From positions 127,019-191,018 of the forward strand of contig VTPC01005999.1 of assembly GCA_011009095.1 (NCBI GenBank): a DNA stretch of 64,000 nt. The letters are read 5' to 3'. The notes below the pieces were generated by a model. It worked only from the letters and a program-made list of their open reading frames with translations, was not told the DNA's origin and ran no database searches. This DNA comes from Ignelater luminosus. Its lineage: Eukaryota; Arthropoda; Insecta; Coleoptera; Elateridae. Below, piece after piece: positions 35,209 through 47,299 of this stretch (positions are counted from its first letter, which is position 1; every line of letters begins with the position of its first letter). The position numbers and the translations under genes are program-made.

Positions 35209-38200
35209 GCATCCGATAAAGAATGCTGCTCTCGCATACCGGTTAGACGGCGTCTCTTCTGGACCGGATTGTTGTTACTTTTATAAAAGACACGATTTGC
35301 TCGGACACTTGCCGCCGTGTACATTTTGCAGATGGTTACTACTGTTCGGTTTACTGCGAAGAGTAAACGTTTCTGTTTTATTATAAGAGGCCACCGTAGT
35401 CATCGAGGCACCTATTGGGAGGAAATGCCAGAGGTTACGGATGTTGAGCCCGCGAGATAAGTTTACACGTAGGCGATTGTTGTAGGAGGACGCAAACTGA
35501 TCCAACAAATGCAATCAGTGGGCGAAAATTGCTTCCAAAAAACAAGACCTGGCTTTGGAATTACTGTAACGAAATGTATTTATAGTGTATACGCTCCTAT
35601 TTTTGGCTTTTAAATCAGGTGTGTAGTAGGATTAAACAGAAATAAAAAATTTAAAAGAAATCTAAAAAAATCAAGGTTTTGATTAAAATTAGAATCCTTC
35701 AAATGAATAATTATTGTTTATTAAAGAAGATTTAAAAATAGCACCTTAAATTTGATTAAAAAAATATCATTTGGGTTTGTAACGTCAAGGTTTTACTTTA
35801 CGCATTAATAGATCTAAAACTGTCTTAATTATAGCCATCTTCGTCGAAAAACAAAATACAAACATAGAAGTAGTTGTAGTAAATAAATTAAATATGATGC
35901 AAGTTTGCCAATAGGATTTAACTCGCAGTTTCGTGTTAACCTTGAAATATTTTACACTACAATCGTGTGGCTTTTGTTTTGTGCCTAATTTTATTGATAT
36001 TTACGTGCCCATGAAAAAGTAATAATATTTTTCGTTTGTAAATATCCTTCTGTACTATAATTATTGATAGTAATGTTTAAATTTTTTAATTTCCAGTAAA
36101 TATTTTGCTCCATTTTGTGTTAGATTTTAATGCCAAAATTAAGGTTACGAAAACGAAAGTGAGAAAACTAAAGTAAAAAGAAGACAGTAGTAGCAACACA
36201 AAAGCCTCCGAAACAAGGGTTCATGGCTGGTCAAAGTGCTTATCGATCAGTTTCGCTATCCCGTTTATCTGTAAGACAAGAAGGGAAGTTTCTCTTATCA
36301 GCAAACGAGAGAAGTTGTACACTCCTCGTTGCTACTGCAACGTCATTGAAATATTATACGCTTCGTATACAACAAAAGACTGATAAGCTCCCTATCTTGC
36401 TGTTTATCCAATAGCGTAAACAATTGTGGTTCAATTCTCATACCTTTGATTGTGTATTCAGGTGTTAGAATATGAAGACAAAACAGAGATTTAAGAAGAA
36501 ATCGAGGGTAAAACATCTGATAAAATCATTTCCGCTCTATATAAAGTTTATTGATTTATCTTTGCCACTAGAGAATTTAACAATTGCAAAAGGTTTTTCT
36601 TTTTTTTATTCTTGGCAAAAACATTTTGCCTCGATGAATTGATTTTCAATTATTTTCTGGCTGAATATTTTAAATTCGAACACACTGACCAAGTCAAGTT
36701 TGAATTTCATGAGATACTACTGTTGGCAAAACGTGTTACCTTCTTCTTTAATCTACACGGTGTATCTAAAAATGTTACATTGATGGTGTTTTAAACTATA
36801 CAACAAATTCAAAATATTCTGTGTGCTTCATAGCCGACGCTGCAAACAAACCCACGATCGAAGAGATCAAAAATAACAAAAAGGAACCTACATGTCCCAT
36901 TCCGTCGCAACCAAAAGATAAAAAAGACCCAAAACTCAGATTAACAGTTTGTATGAAAGCTGCTGAAAATACAGCTTCCCTCTCATTTGTATTTGGGTAT
37001 ATTCACTTTGTAAAATCAATAATGACGAACAAGAACACCGTCATGTTGATCTATTGCAGCAGCAAACCCATGAAAATGATCTACAAAAAATATTTTAATT
37101 ATCGAGTGTGAAACCTGGATTGATGGTTTGGAGACATTTTTGTACTCGATATTGTGCGAACGGAAAATATTCTAACTGTCTCCACAAAACAATTTTCAAT
37201 TTTTGAGCCAATTGTAGCAATTTTCAAGAAACGAACGATTGTATGGAAAAAAGCAAAATCAACTGACTTAGATTATTTCTTGTTAACGTTAATATTTTTG
37301 CTCAAACAAGAATCAGCCTATTAACTCTTTTAATACACGAAGTGCTGCAATATTCAAGATCTAATGTAAATGTTTTTCGACAATTCCCACAGGGCAGGTG
37401 TCCCCTAAAGGAAAAGAATCTTGTCTAGATCAGCAATTCTCAACTTGAATATGCTATTTTTTAGTTTCTTAGTTATGCACCTGTATGACCAAAATTCTCA
37501 ATTCGAGAGAGTGTGCACCTAAAGTGTCTTGGGCTTTCTTAATTGGCAGGGTTTTTCGAAATGGTACTGCGAAGTCTATTTAGGCTTTTTGTTTGGGTTT
37601 TCTGAACTAGAAGCGTTTGGTCGAAGTGGGTTAAGGAAAGTTTTTCTCATTAATTCTTCATTTTAATATCAAATGCAATATGGTACTGGATTATAATATT
37701 TTTGAAACATTACTATAGTATTTCGAAGAAGTTGGGGGCGAGATTCCAAGAATATAAGTTCTGCATGCTTTTGATGTAAGTGCTACCTAATCAGAGATCA
37801 GATTATACTCAGAGTGAGCTTCACGCTTTATTACTTAGCGTTTTAAGGTCCAGTTTTTGAGTGAGTTGAACTTTTCAGAACTTTTGGACAGATTACTTGG
37901 TTTTTTCGGCAGATTTTTTCACTACTCAACTACTTGCATTCATCCAAGGGGTTTTTCAAACTTATAACGAGCTAACCAACTAAGCTCTAGTTGGAAGCTT
38001 TGGGTATGAGTTAGGAGTGGAAGCAATGAATTCATAAAAAATAGGAAGTTAGAGAAAACTGATATCTATACAAAAAAGCAATCTCGGCGTTTTAGGACTG
38101 ATAAGGTATATGCAAACTAAAGGTGAAATTCGAAGAGCTAACCATGATGTCCATGGAATGGAGCAGGAAGGTTCGGTAGGTGGAAGATTCCAAAACAATG

Positions 38201-40559
38201 ATCGCTGTTATTGGCGATTTCGTAGGCAAAAGATTGAGAAAGGATTGGATTGAATCTTGATATCCAGGATCTGAAATCATTTTCTTGTTTTCACTTTAAT
38301 AAAAAATAATTTTAGATAAAAAACAATGTGTTTAACTCAACGCGTGGTGATGCGTGATTTTATGAACAGCTGACACGTTGTGTTCTTGAGTGTGTGCCGC
38401 GTAACTTTTACGAGTTTTTATTAAATAAATAGAGGAAGACCATTTCGCGATCAATCCTGGCATTAGTTCCGTAATCCTGGGATCGATGCTATTAGTTTCC
38501 AGATCAATCCCAGGATCTCGGGAGTAGAAATTGGAGTTTCTAAATCTCAAAACGAAATTTGAATTCCCTAAACATAACTCAAAATTTAGAAAATGAAGAT
38601 CGCTGTCGAAAAACAAACAGTTGTTAAATACCAACTATAGCTGTAAAGTTTGTAACCAAACAGCAGCTTTAACAAAACCTATCGCTCTAGAGTGGTTATA
38701 GAATTTTTAGAATTTTGTTGCGTTGATGTTACCCGAACAAATTTCCTTCTTATGTTACCGTACCAACGTCGTTCATGTTCGTTAATTTATACCAAGGTCA
38801 AAAGCAAGATTTTATAACGAATACTTGAATAACGTCGAAACTATTAAATTCAGACTTACATACTATTAAAGTCAAAGATTCTGGGGCCAAACTAGTTTGA
38901 GGGTAAAGTGGGGCCGAAATCTAGAATCTCAACCTTTTTCCATAACAAAAAGTATAATGTAGAGGCCAAAATATTTACAGACAAAGGAATTCCAAATTCC
39001 ATTAAAATTACGTTTCACGTTTCTCGACTACCCTGTATAAAAAAGATGTGATTAAAATCGTTTCTAAAGGATTAAAGATTGAACTTTAGCACTTGTAGAG
39101 TTTTAAAAACAAAATGTTGATTAGTTACATTAAGGCGACTAATTAAATTTGACGACGGTTTAGAAGTTGAATAATGTCGAATAATTGTGCGTGGACTCTT
39201 ATTTATGAAACATCCAGTATAGTCAAAGTAATTTCGAAAAGAGTCTGTACATTTTCTACAAAGATTCGCATTTTTACAAATAACGACTATGATTGGAACA
39301 TCCTGTGTATGTACTTAACGAATGTGCTTACAGAAACTATTAAAAGAAATCCCAGAATCACGTTATTAAGGATTTTTCAAGTTAATGTATACTTATAAAG
39401 GTCGATCTACGCCAAGTGACAGCACCATTAAAACTTCTTCAAGCCTAAGTAATTTATTATTGCAAAACAAAACATGATTGTTGGAAAAATACTTTTTTAT
39501 TCCACCTTAATTCTTCTTGTACCTACCTATTAAATTATGTCGCAACACTGACTAATAGTCTCTATAAATGAATTCGTAAGTAATGAATTACGTACGCCGA
39601 CAAAGACGACACATCGATCCAAGTCTCCAATTAACAGAAACTCTTAATGAATCCTACACAAAATAAAAAATAAGATAAAAACCACGGCTACGTTAAAATC
39701 CAAAAAAAGAAGAGAATTGCTTTTAGCACAAAGATTATGAAAGAACGTAGTCGTATACAATATAGTAAAGAGTATACTGTATAGTACTTACGATTTGAAA
39801 GCAAACGAGAGGATGTTTAATTTTTACAAACCCGACCAAGTCAATGACGTCGCGTGTAAAAGGTGAGGAGAAGTTTTTTTTTGTGTACAGCTATGTGCGG
39901 ATTGTAGAAGGCCGTACGGCGCTTGTCAATGAGGAATGTTGTTTTTACACACCTCGTAAGGTCGCTGATGCTGAATACGTTTTATGAAAATGCATGCATG
40001 CGCTATGCATGCATATGCCTATAATACAAGCTTACGGGTTCCTGGTTAACATAAAAAGCGTCGATAAACTTCCAAGATCTAACTGTAAATAGTTTTTGTT
40101 TTGGTGGGGAATTAAATTTGAATAAAGCGATTAAAATTAAAATCCGCCTGCTAAATCATTAATATGAACATCGCAATTTGTTGAAAAGTTATTTAAAAAC
40201 AGTTTCAAAGCAGTGCGAAATTCATTCCATTAACTCAACTACTCTACATGGTGTATACGAAACGATGAAAACCCATTATAAGGGATGATCACCTTTATCC
40301 ACCAAATATTAAAATTAGTATGTTGTTATCTTAACGACGTCGTTATTATCATATCATACCTATACAGGGAAAAGTTTTAGGGTTATTGAATGGATGACGT
40401 TTATTTACTCCACCGATAGTATCGTACATTACTATTTATAGTAAACAATGTTTATCCAATTCTTTTAAAAACAAACATTTTTTTTAATACAAGAATATGT
40501 AATCGTGGTGATTGTGAAATAGGTCTTTGGATCTAAATTTTCAAATGCACCTTGGATGA

Positions 40560-40740
40560 TTTCGAGTACAGCAGCACCGTGTGACCTTTAGCGCACCCAG
40601 CGGGTCGATACAGGCCGTCGGGGTGGCGACCAAGGCCGGTCGCGCAGCACCGCCACAATCCTGGCGTCTCCCCGCCGTTCAAGGCCACCGCCGGGACGCC
40701 ACCCAACCCCTTATCGATGCGTCATCGTCCGAAGAACGAC
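40560..40740. other. GC-rich, CpG-rich island
   Basis: About 180 bp with strong GC enrichment inside AT-rich DNA. One plus-strand frame is open across it to a stop near 40759 but lacks a start codon, and no domain was recognised. Likely regulatory; a conserved short exon cannot be ruled out. Confidence 0.35.
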
Positions 40741-41699
40741 ATGTCTTGTCTAATAATTAGAATCTCCTTTAGGCGCATTAACTTTTTGTTCGAAACTAGT
40801 TTATCCTTGAAATTCGCTTAAAAATATAATTACACCTTTGCCAATTAACCGCATGAAGAACTAATTTTTGGAGAAATAATTGCCAAATAATTATTTCAGA
40901 AAAAGAAGGGTTTTGTCCCCGATTAATTTAGGTTGTTAATCCTTAATTTCTTTTTTTCGTTGCAAAGAATAGCTCAATTGTTAGATTTTTTATTTTTGCG
41001 CACATTTCCATTTGATCCCGGATGCTAAGTCTGGAAACTACGCCGGAATTCGATGACCGAATGCACTTTGACCTTTCTAGTTTTCCGGGGAAACCAACAA
41101 TGTTGCAATACGACGCAATAAAATGTACTAAATGTGACTTTATATGTCTGTTTTAGCGGTTTAACGCGACATGGGTTAGTGTGCAATTTTCATTGTATAA
41201 ATTGTCTCTTCTAAACAATTACTAATATGAGTTTTATAATTAATAAATAAATAACACTTTTCCATACAGTTTATGGGAGTGTACTTAAAATAAAGATACA
41301 AAGTAGAAAATTGTTTTAGAATAAACTTTGAAATTTATTAGTTTCTGCTGTACATAAGAGGAATAAATTTTATAATTATTACATACTCATATTCATGTGA
41401 ATAAAAATAGCTGCTAGTTAACATCGCAAACTAATTATTATTTAATTTTTTAGAGGTTAAATTTTATTTTTAATTACGCAGCTGGTAGTATCGTATCCGC
41501 AAACTAAAAGTAGTAAATAGAACAGGAAAAGTTAGTACATATTTGCTCCAAAAAAAAATTAACACTCGTTTTCCTTCCTTCGTATGGCTCGAAAAATGTA
41601 ACTCTCGCCAGGCCATAAGCATAATACTAAAAATACCATCGCTTTGAAGTACCTACTTGAAAAAGAAAAATGTTCCTATTCCTTTAATATCAGATCTAC

Positions 41700-41960
41700 T
41701 ATCTCGCGCGTAGTGCGGTTTAAATAAGCTGGCGTGTGTTTCACGCCGTTTTCCAAAACGTACGTGCTAGGGTAGTAGGCCGTGGTATCACCATGGCAAC
41801 GAGCGTGGCGGGAACAGTAGACTTACCGGGGCCGCGACCACGCCCGGTCAGACTCCGGTAACTCCGGGAGCCCCCCTAGAGTGGTGAAAAATGAGCGACG
41901 CTTACTATAATTGCACTCATTTTAGATAACCGCGCCACGTCGCACTTCGGGGACGTCTAA
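41700..41960. other. GC-rich island, candidate minus-strand promoter / 5' exon
   Basis: The minus strand reads through a GC-rich run to CGGCCCCG/GTAAGT, a near-perfect splice donor whose intron would start at 41827. This is what an untranslated first exon of AP-4 or another leftward gene would look like. The short ATG frame within it stops after a few codons, so it would be 5' UTR. The imperfect X-box at 41787-41800 lies just inside the putative intron. Confidence 0.3.
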
Positions 41961-42928
41961 ATGTGCAATTCTTTGCCTCCTATTAAAAATAATTGAATCT
42001 ATTCGTCATATATAATGGGCAATTCGTACGAGGGTGTTAAAGGAATTTTAATAGAAACAAGCATGGAAAAACTTCAAACGTAAAAGACAAAAGAACCAAA
42101 TCATCATAACTGATTTATTGGCATATGAAACTCTACAACCACGTGCACAAAATGCGTGCAACAGGAAACAATAAACGTAATTTACAAACGTTATGCATCG
42201 AATGACCTTATAGATGTGCGTGGGCATGATAATCGATTGACTATAACGACACCTATAAATGTAAGCAAATAATAAGTCAAATCATTTGGAGAAATTGCGC
42301 CTCGAGATAAAAGGATCTCAAAGTTTCTACACATTATGCAAATTTCACCGAATTGTAACCAGGAAAATTGGTCTAATTTCGGGCCTCTTTTCAATTAAGT
42401 GCCGGTTACATATCCCAGTCATCGGCTCCTCAAACAAAAGGCGTGGGGAAATCCACCCCCATGCGACCTCTGACCTTTGACGGCAGACTGCAGTTCCGCC
42501 CTCTGGACTTCAAACTCGATTTACTTTATCTACGGCTGGGAAATATCGAAGGTAATGTGTTTTGTGCGCTATTTATCTTTTTATTGGGTTTAATAGTATC
42601 CGCTGGAACCTATCGGAAGAATTACATGACAGATTAGGTTTTACTTGAAGAAATGATTCTCCTAGTCGTATATATCAAAAAAAATGGATACGAATGCTTA
42701 TCATAAAAACATTCATTTTATTCCTAGCAAGCGAAAAACTTGTTGGCTTCACTATCTATTATCGTATAGGCATCTTCTCCACCCCATATATTTGAAGCTA
42801 TGTCCATCATATTAAGATAAAAGATATAGAACTGACAAGTTAAATAGCTTTTTCAATAATAAAACTTCTCTCATTCTTTTAAGAAGAAAGAAAAAGTATT
42901 AAATCACATGGAGGAAGTTTAGCTTTAT

Positions 42929-43150
42929 TTGGGATATCCATCATTTTCAGTTCATCTCGACGAATCTAATAAGTTTGGAGCTTTTATAATATTGGCAATG
43001 TATATTTTGGGATACACGAATGATATTAACAAGGGAAAAGCTTTATTGACTAAATTAATGAAATATAATATTTACGCTTTGATTCTTCTCGCTACTCGAT
43101 TGTCTATTTCGGTATTTAACCACAAGCCATATATCCGTCGTTATAAATGA
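42929..43150 (+). other. Unidentified open frame with a hydrophobic segment
   Basis: A plus-strand frame of 73 codons (TTG at its start, no good ATG) contains FIILAMYILGYTND followed by KLMKYNIYALILLATRLSI. The pattern A-M-Y-I-x-G, then a basic helix with L-M-K-Y and an R-x-S-x-S-V stretch, faintly recalls the central part of bestrophin chloride channels. The match is by eye only and no flanking exons were identified. It may be a relic or chance. Confidence 0.15.
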
Positions 43151-43236
43151 AAAATTATACGTGTAAGATTCTCAGCATCATCACTGGTTTGCCTTGCTGT
43201 TTTTCCTTAATTACTTTAAAGTAAGCTGATTATATA

Positions 43237-44532
43237 CAGGGTTGTTCAAGTGCGAGGATCACCATTGAGATCTTGGAAACTACTAGAGATACGAGGTCAG
43301 TTATGTTCATTCATAATTTAGAGAGAAATTCGATCCATTTTCATTTGTTTTCAGTTTTTCTCAAAATCCTATGGTTTGATATTTGAAGTTTGTCATCATC
43401 GTTGGTCGAGATTTGACGTGCAGAAGACGTACCAACTAAAATATGACATTTAAGCAAAACATAAAGCTTCACACAGAGTAGACAAATGTCAAGAAAGGCA
43501 AGCCAGCGAACATCGTGCAACAAATCATATAGTATCTCGCGACTTTTGATATCATAATTTACTATGAAAGCGTTTTACGAGACCACGTGACAGCAAAAAG
43601 AGGGCGGTTTTCGCAAGCATAAAAACATTGTTTTGTTTGTTATTTAGTTCACAGTTCTACTTTAATTCGCTCTTCTTTCTAAATACAGTTTTTATGCTAT
43701 GGTATCATAAGCAAACTCAAATCAAAAACAAATGAAGGCAAGTCGAATGTTTCTTTTTGCATCAATTTAACCGACGCCTGGATATGGTGTGTCTCGAACT
43801 TGACTGACCCTATATGCAATTGTCATTTTACAGTCTACCGGAAAAATCTAAAGTTAGTCAATGGGAGTCCAGAAAGTATTTGACCAAACTGGAATAGGAG
43901 CTTTCGAATTCGACAGAGAAAATTAATGTTATGCATTGTGAATATTCGATCTACTGCTATGATAACTATAATTTTATAGGCACATTTCCATATTAAATTA
44001 GAGTAGTTTCCAAAACTCTAGCATGCGAAATGCGCAAAAGGCGGAGCTTACTGCACAAGAAAGAGAAAGAAAATTGTAAAAATCATGCATGTAGGGTCAC
44101 CCGGCTAAAATTCGTCTTCTGCGTATCGAAGATCGGGTGTCACGAGATTTGGAAACCACTCTCACAACAAAGCTATCAATCCAACATATTTCATTTTCCT
44201 TCAAAACTTTGATTTTTAGTATCTTGGTTTAATAGATCCAATCTGGAAAACATCTCATGGAAAAGAAAAATGAATTTGAAGATGGTTTTGGAAACTGAAG
44301 TATCGCATGAACATTTGAATAGGTTAGGTATGTCAAAGATAAAATGGTTCTAAAAATGTTTTACCGAGTCCAGAAAATCCCAATAAAAAATTATAGCCAG
44401 AAACTAAGAAAATTTCGTTTTTTGGCAAGCCGAGTGTTTTCCACATCATTAGTGATTATTAAAATGTGTAATTTTGTACCCATTTAACCGACATTATTTT
44501 CTATGGTGTGTCTCGAACTTGAACAACCCTAT
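43237..44532. mobile_element. TA-flanked TIR repeat with duplicated right end
   Basis: The left end TATA/CAGGGTTGTTCAAGTGCGAG is inverted at two places on the right: CTCGAACTTGACTGACCC/TATA (to about 43810) and CTCGAACTTGAACAACCC/TATA (to about 44530). About 130 bp around each right end are recognisably the same sequence (ATTTAACCGAC..., then TGGTGTGTCTCGAACTTGA, then GATCTACTGCTATGATAAC and GGTCTACTGCTATGATAAC). The segment TTGGAAACTACT near the left end also recurs in inverted form near 43999. Two copies of one non-autonomous family, one truncated at its left side, explain the pattern. TA flanks suggest Tc1/mariner relatives. Confidence 0.5.
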
Positions 44533-45739
44533 ATACCACACTTATTTTATAGTTTGCCTAAAAACAGAAAAGCTAGTCGATGAGCGTCCTGAAAATATTT
44601 GATCAAGCTTTTCAGTTCGGCGATGTATTATGAATACTCGGTCTACTGCTATGATAACAAATTGATTTAAAGGCAATTGTAGGCGTCGACTTTTTTATAA
44701 ATGTGGGAGTAGCACTTGACATTTGAATAGAAGAAATTTTGATGATAAGAGGCTTAAGATTGAACACTCTGTATTAATCGATTTATCAAAAAGTCGAAAA
44801 TAATCACTCCCACTTTGTGGATGTAACTGAAAAGATTACTGACATCTTTGTGAACATTTACTAGATTAAACTTTATAAAAAAAATTAATTAATGAAAAAT
44901 ACGTGTGCGTATTTTCAAAGCCTACTACAAATGAAGTTTTTTAATCTATTTTTTATTTTTAATTAAACTACACATAGAAACGAAACGATATTTAAACATT
45001 CTGTTTAATCGTTAAACAGGCATTTTTATCTATAATTATTCTAAAATGCTAAATCACCTCTGGCTAATAAATTCATAGAAATGCGAATGAATGTGAATCA
45101 GATTTATCACGTTTCATTCTTACTTAATTCAATAACGCGAGTTAATAAGAACTAAACGATTACACATTGAAGAAAAATGTTAACGAGTCCGGTAATTCTT
45201 TTTGCAAATTCCTTATGCCATGTAATCTCGATTCCGGTTATACTAAGCACCTTCTAGCTATAACCATACTCTTGCAGTAAAATATTTTATTATAACATGC
45301 AAAATGCAGTTAATCTTTTATGAGAGAGGCCACCAACGGTTTATCTGCTTATTATGGACTTGTTCCGCGTAATAAGTCTTCGCCTACACTGCCTATGTGT
45401 CAATACTAGACCAGTTTTCCTCATGGGCTGCCAATGCATAGTTTGTAATCGCTTTATTATTTACTATTACATACAAATGGGAGCGGCTCGCATTCCTTCC
45501 ACCTTGTACCCTTCATAAATTATCGGTTATTACCCTAGGCATCATCTGTTTTATATTTTAAAATAGAATCTTGCGTGGTTCAACGACGGGCATACGGGAT
45601 ATTTTTATTTTTTATTGTAGTGTCTACAGATGAGAAATCGATTCCTCGAGATAATAGTTTTTGTGTTATAGAGAAAAGCCAAAAGATACACTGGTGATCT
45701 AGTAATCCTTCGAAATATATGTAATAGTACAGTAGAACA

Positions 45740-46000
45740 CTGGAGGAGACCACGTGAAGCAACCATGTCCTACGAGACTACGCAACGCCGCGTAGCCAGT
45801 GTGATAACCCGGAGTGGCGGGAAAGTTCACAACCCGGAGCCATTCAGCTAAGAGAATTTTGTCGATGGAAAATCTTTGCAAAATCCTCACTAATAAACTG
45901 GACCACTATGGCAGCGGTAGCAGGAGATCGATTCAGAGTCGTTGCTGCGGCAACCGCTGGCTCGCTGACGTCAACGGATCGAAGAGCTAGAGGGTAGCCT
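45740..46000. other. GC-richer patch with CACGTG and CRE
   Basis: Contains CACGTG at 45751, TGACGTCA at 45966 and a generally higher GC content than its surroundings. No coding sequence recognised. Likely a regulatory element. Confidence 0.25.
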
Positions 46001-46761
46001 ATCTTCCCAAAAACCCAGACTTCACGGAACTGGGTCTATGAGACTTGTAAACAATCTAATAGCACCTTGCCTACGTGCTTCATTCACGTGTGTTGGTCAC
46101 AGCTGGTGGATATTCGATTAATTTTCAAACACCAATATACAGGGATTACAGTTATCCTCATTGGACCTGACGAGTAAAATAAAACACATTCGAATATTTC
46201 TAAATAATTTATCCCCTTTTAATACCCTTAAAATTGCAAAATTTCCCCAAAAAAATTCTTAAAAGCGAAACTGGGAAATAAACATTTAATGAAAGAGGGT
46301 TGAAAACTTTTATGTAAAAACGGTTTTGTGAATTTGCAATCAATTTTAACAATCTTTTAAAAGCCTTAATGAGTGTTCCATGTTACTGTATTATCCTCAT
46401 TAAGGAATGAATCACAACGTTTTGATCCGTTATACCCCTTTTCGGTCACGATAGTGCAGTTTCATGGGGATCAATTTATTATAATAAGTAAAAGTCATTC
46501 CGGCAGGTGCTGGTTAAACGTTTTGGGGCATTCAACCGTTGACGCGTGCTAGAATAGAGCCAATATCAAAAGAGCAGTGGACAATATTAAAGAAGGTAGT
46601 AAATTCGAGGCGTCACGTGATCGGAAGGCACCCTTAGGGTGAGCGTGCCAGGCATATCGTAATTTTATTGCCGCGCACCGTGTAGCTTTACCTGAACGTC
46701 TCCGGAGAGGAAGAAGAAAACACGGAAACTCCGGGGGGAAACTCCTTCATCTTTACGAGCG

Positions 46762-46785
46762 CATTTGCATGTGCAGTATATAAAA
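46762..46785 (+). promoter_or_regulatory. Octamer and TATA box, candidate plus-strand core promoter
   Basis: ATTTGCAT, an octamer-type POU site, lies just upstream of GTATATAAAA (46776-46785). A CACGTG is found further upstream at 46614. The next ATG in good context is at 46906, so a transcript starting about 30 bp after the TATA box would have a leader near 100 nt. A promoter is inferred; there is no transcript evidence. Confidence 0.35.
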
Positions 46786-46905
46786 AAGGAGAAAAATTAA
46801 CGAAGCTAACTAACCGCCGTGAACTTGGTCATAAGCTTAACTAATTGCGTTACAATTTACAACTGACTTGTTCTGTTAATTTAAAGGTGAACGCACCGGA
46901 CTAGC

Positions 46906-47097
46906 ATGGCCTTAGATAAGTCGTTTGAACCCGAGCCGTGCCAAAAATTGCGTCATAATCTAATTCTAATTCAAGGAAACGAAAATCGTTACAACATTTA
47001 TCGACGAATAAATGAATTTCATCTACGAAACTTTATAAATGGGGTAATCGTTTTCATACTACTTGCAGAAATCGCACTTAATCCCGGATTAACTTAA
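46906..47097 (+). CDS. Candidate small ORF, 63 aa, hydrophobic C-terminus
   Basis: The ATG has an excellent context (A at -3, G at +4) and follows a TATA box by about 125 bp. The peptide has a charged N-terminal two-thirds and a hydrophobic stretch (GVIVFILLAEIALNPG) near its end. The tail LLAEIALNPGL resembles 2A-like ribosome-skipping motifs (consensus D-V/I-E-x-N-P-G-P) known from viruses and from N-termini of some non-LTR retrotransposons, but the key D, E and final P are changed. The stop TAA at 47095 is followed directly by ATG at 47098. No homologue recognised; it may be a new small gene, a retroelement relic or chance. Confidence 0.25.
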   Translation: MALDKSFEPEPCQKLRHNLILIQGNENRYNIYRRINEFHLRNFINGVIVFILLAEIALNPGLT

Positions 47098-47220
47098 ATG
47101 GCTTCGTCTAGGGAAGACTCCGGTTTTGGCGGGAGTCCAGCCAGACGTGACGTCATACGCTGGGAGAGGGCTGGGCGCGGTTGCGAGGAGAGACTCTCGT
47201 GTCTGGAAGGTATCACGTAA
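47098..47220 (+). CDS. Candidate small ORF, 40 aa, GC-rich, abutting the previous one
   Basis: It starts at the base after the preceding stop codon. The peptide is polar and charged (MASSREDSGFGGSPARRD, then IRWERAG, then CEERLSCLEG). A donor-like site, GAAG/GTATCA, lies near its end (47209-47214), so it could be a first coding exon that continues elsewhere. It overlaps a CRE (TGACGTCA at 47148). The GC content is well above the surroundings. Not recognised. Confidence 0.2.
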   Translation: MASSREDSGFGGSPARRDVIRWERAGRGCEERLSCLEGIT

Positions 47221-47299
47221 AATGCAGCGTACTACTGCATACATAAATGCACCAGGAAAAGTCAATAACCATTGCAATGCGCAAGGTGCAACGCGCATC

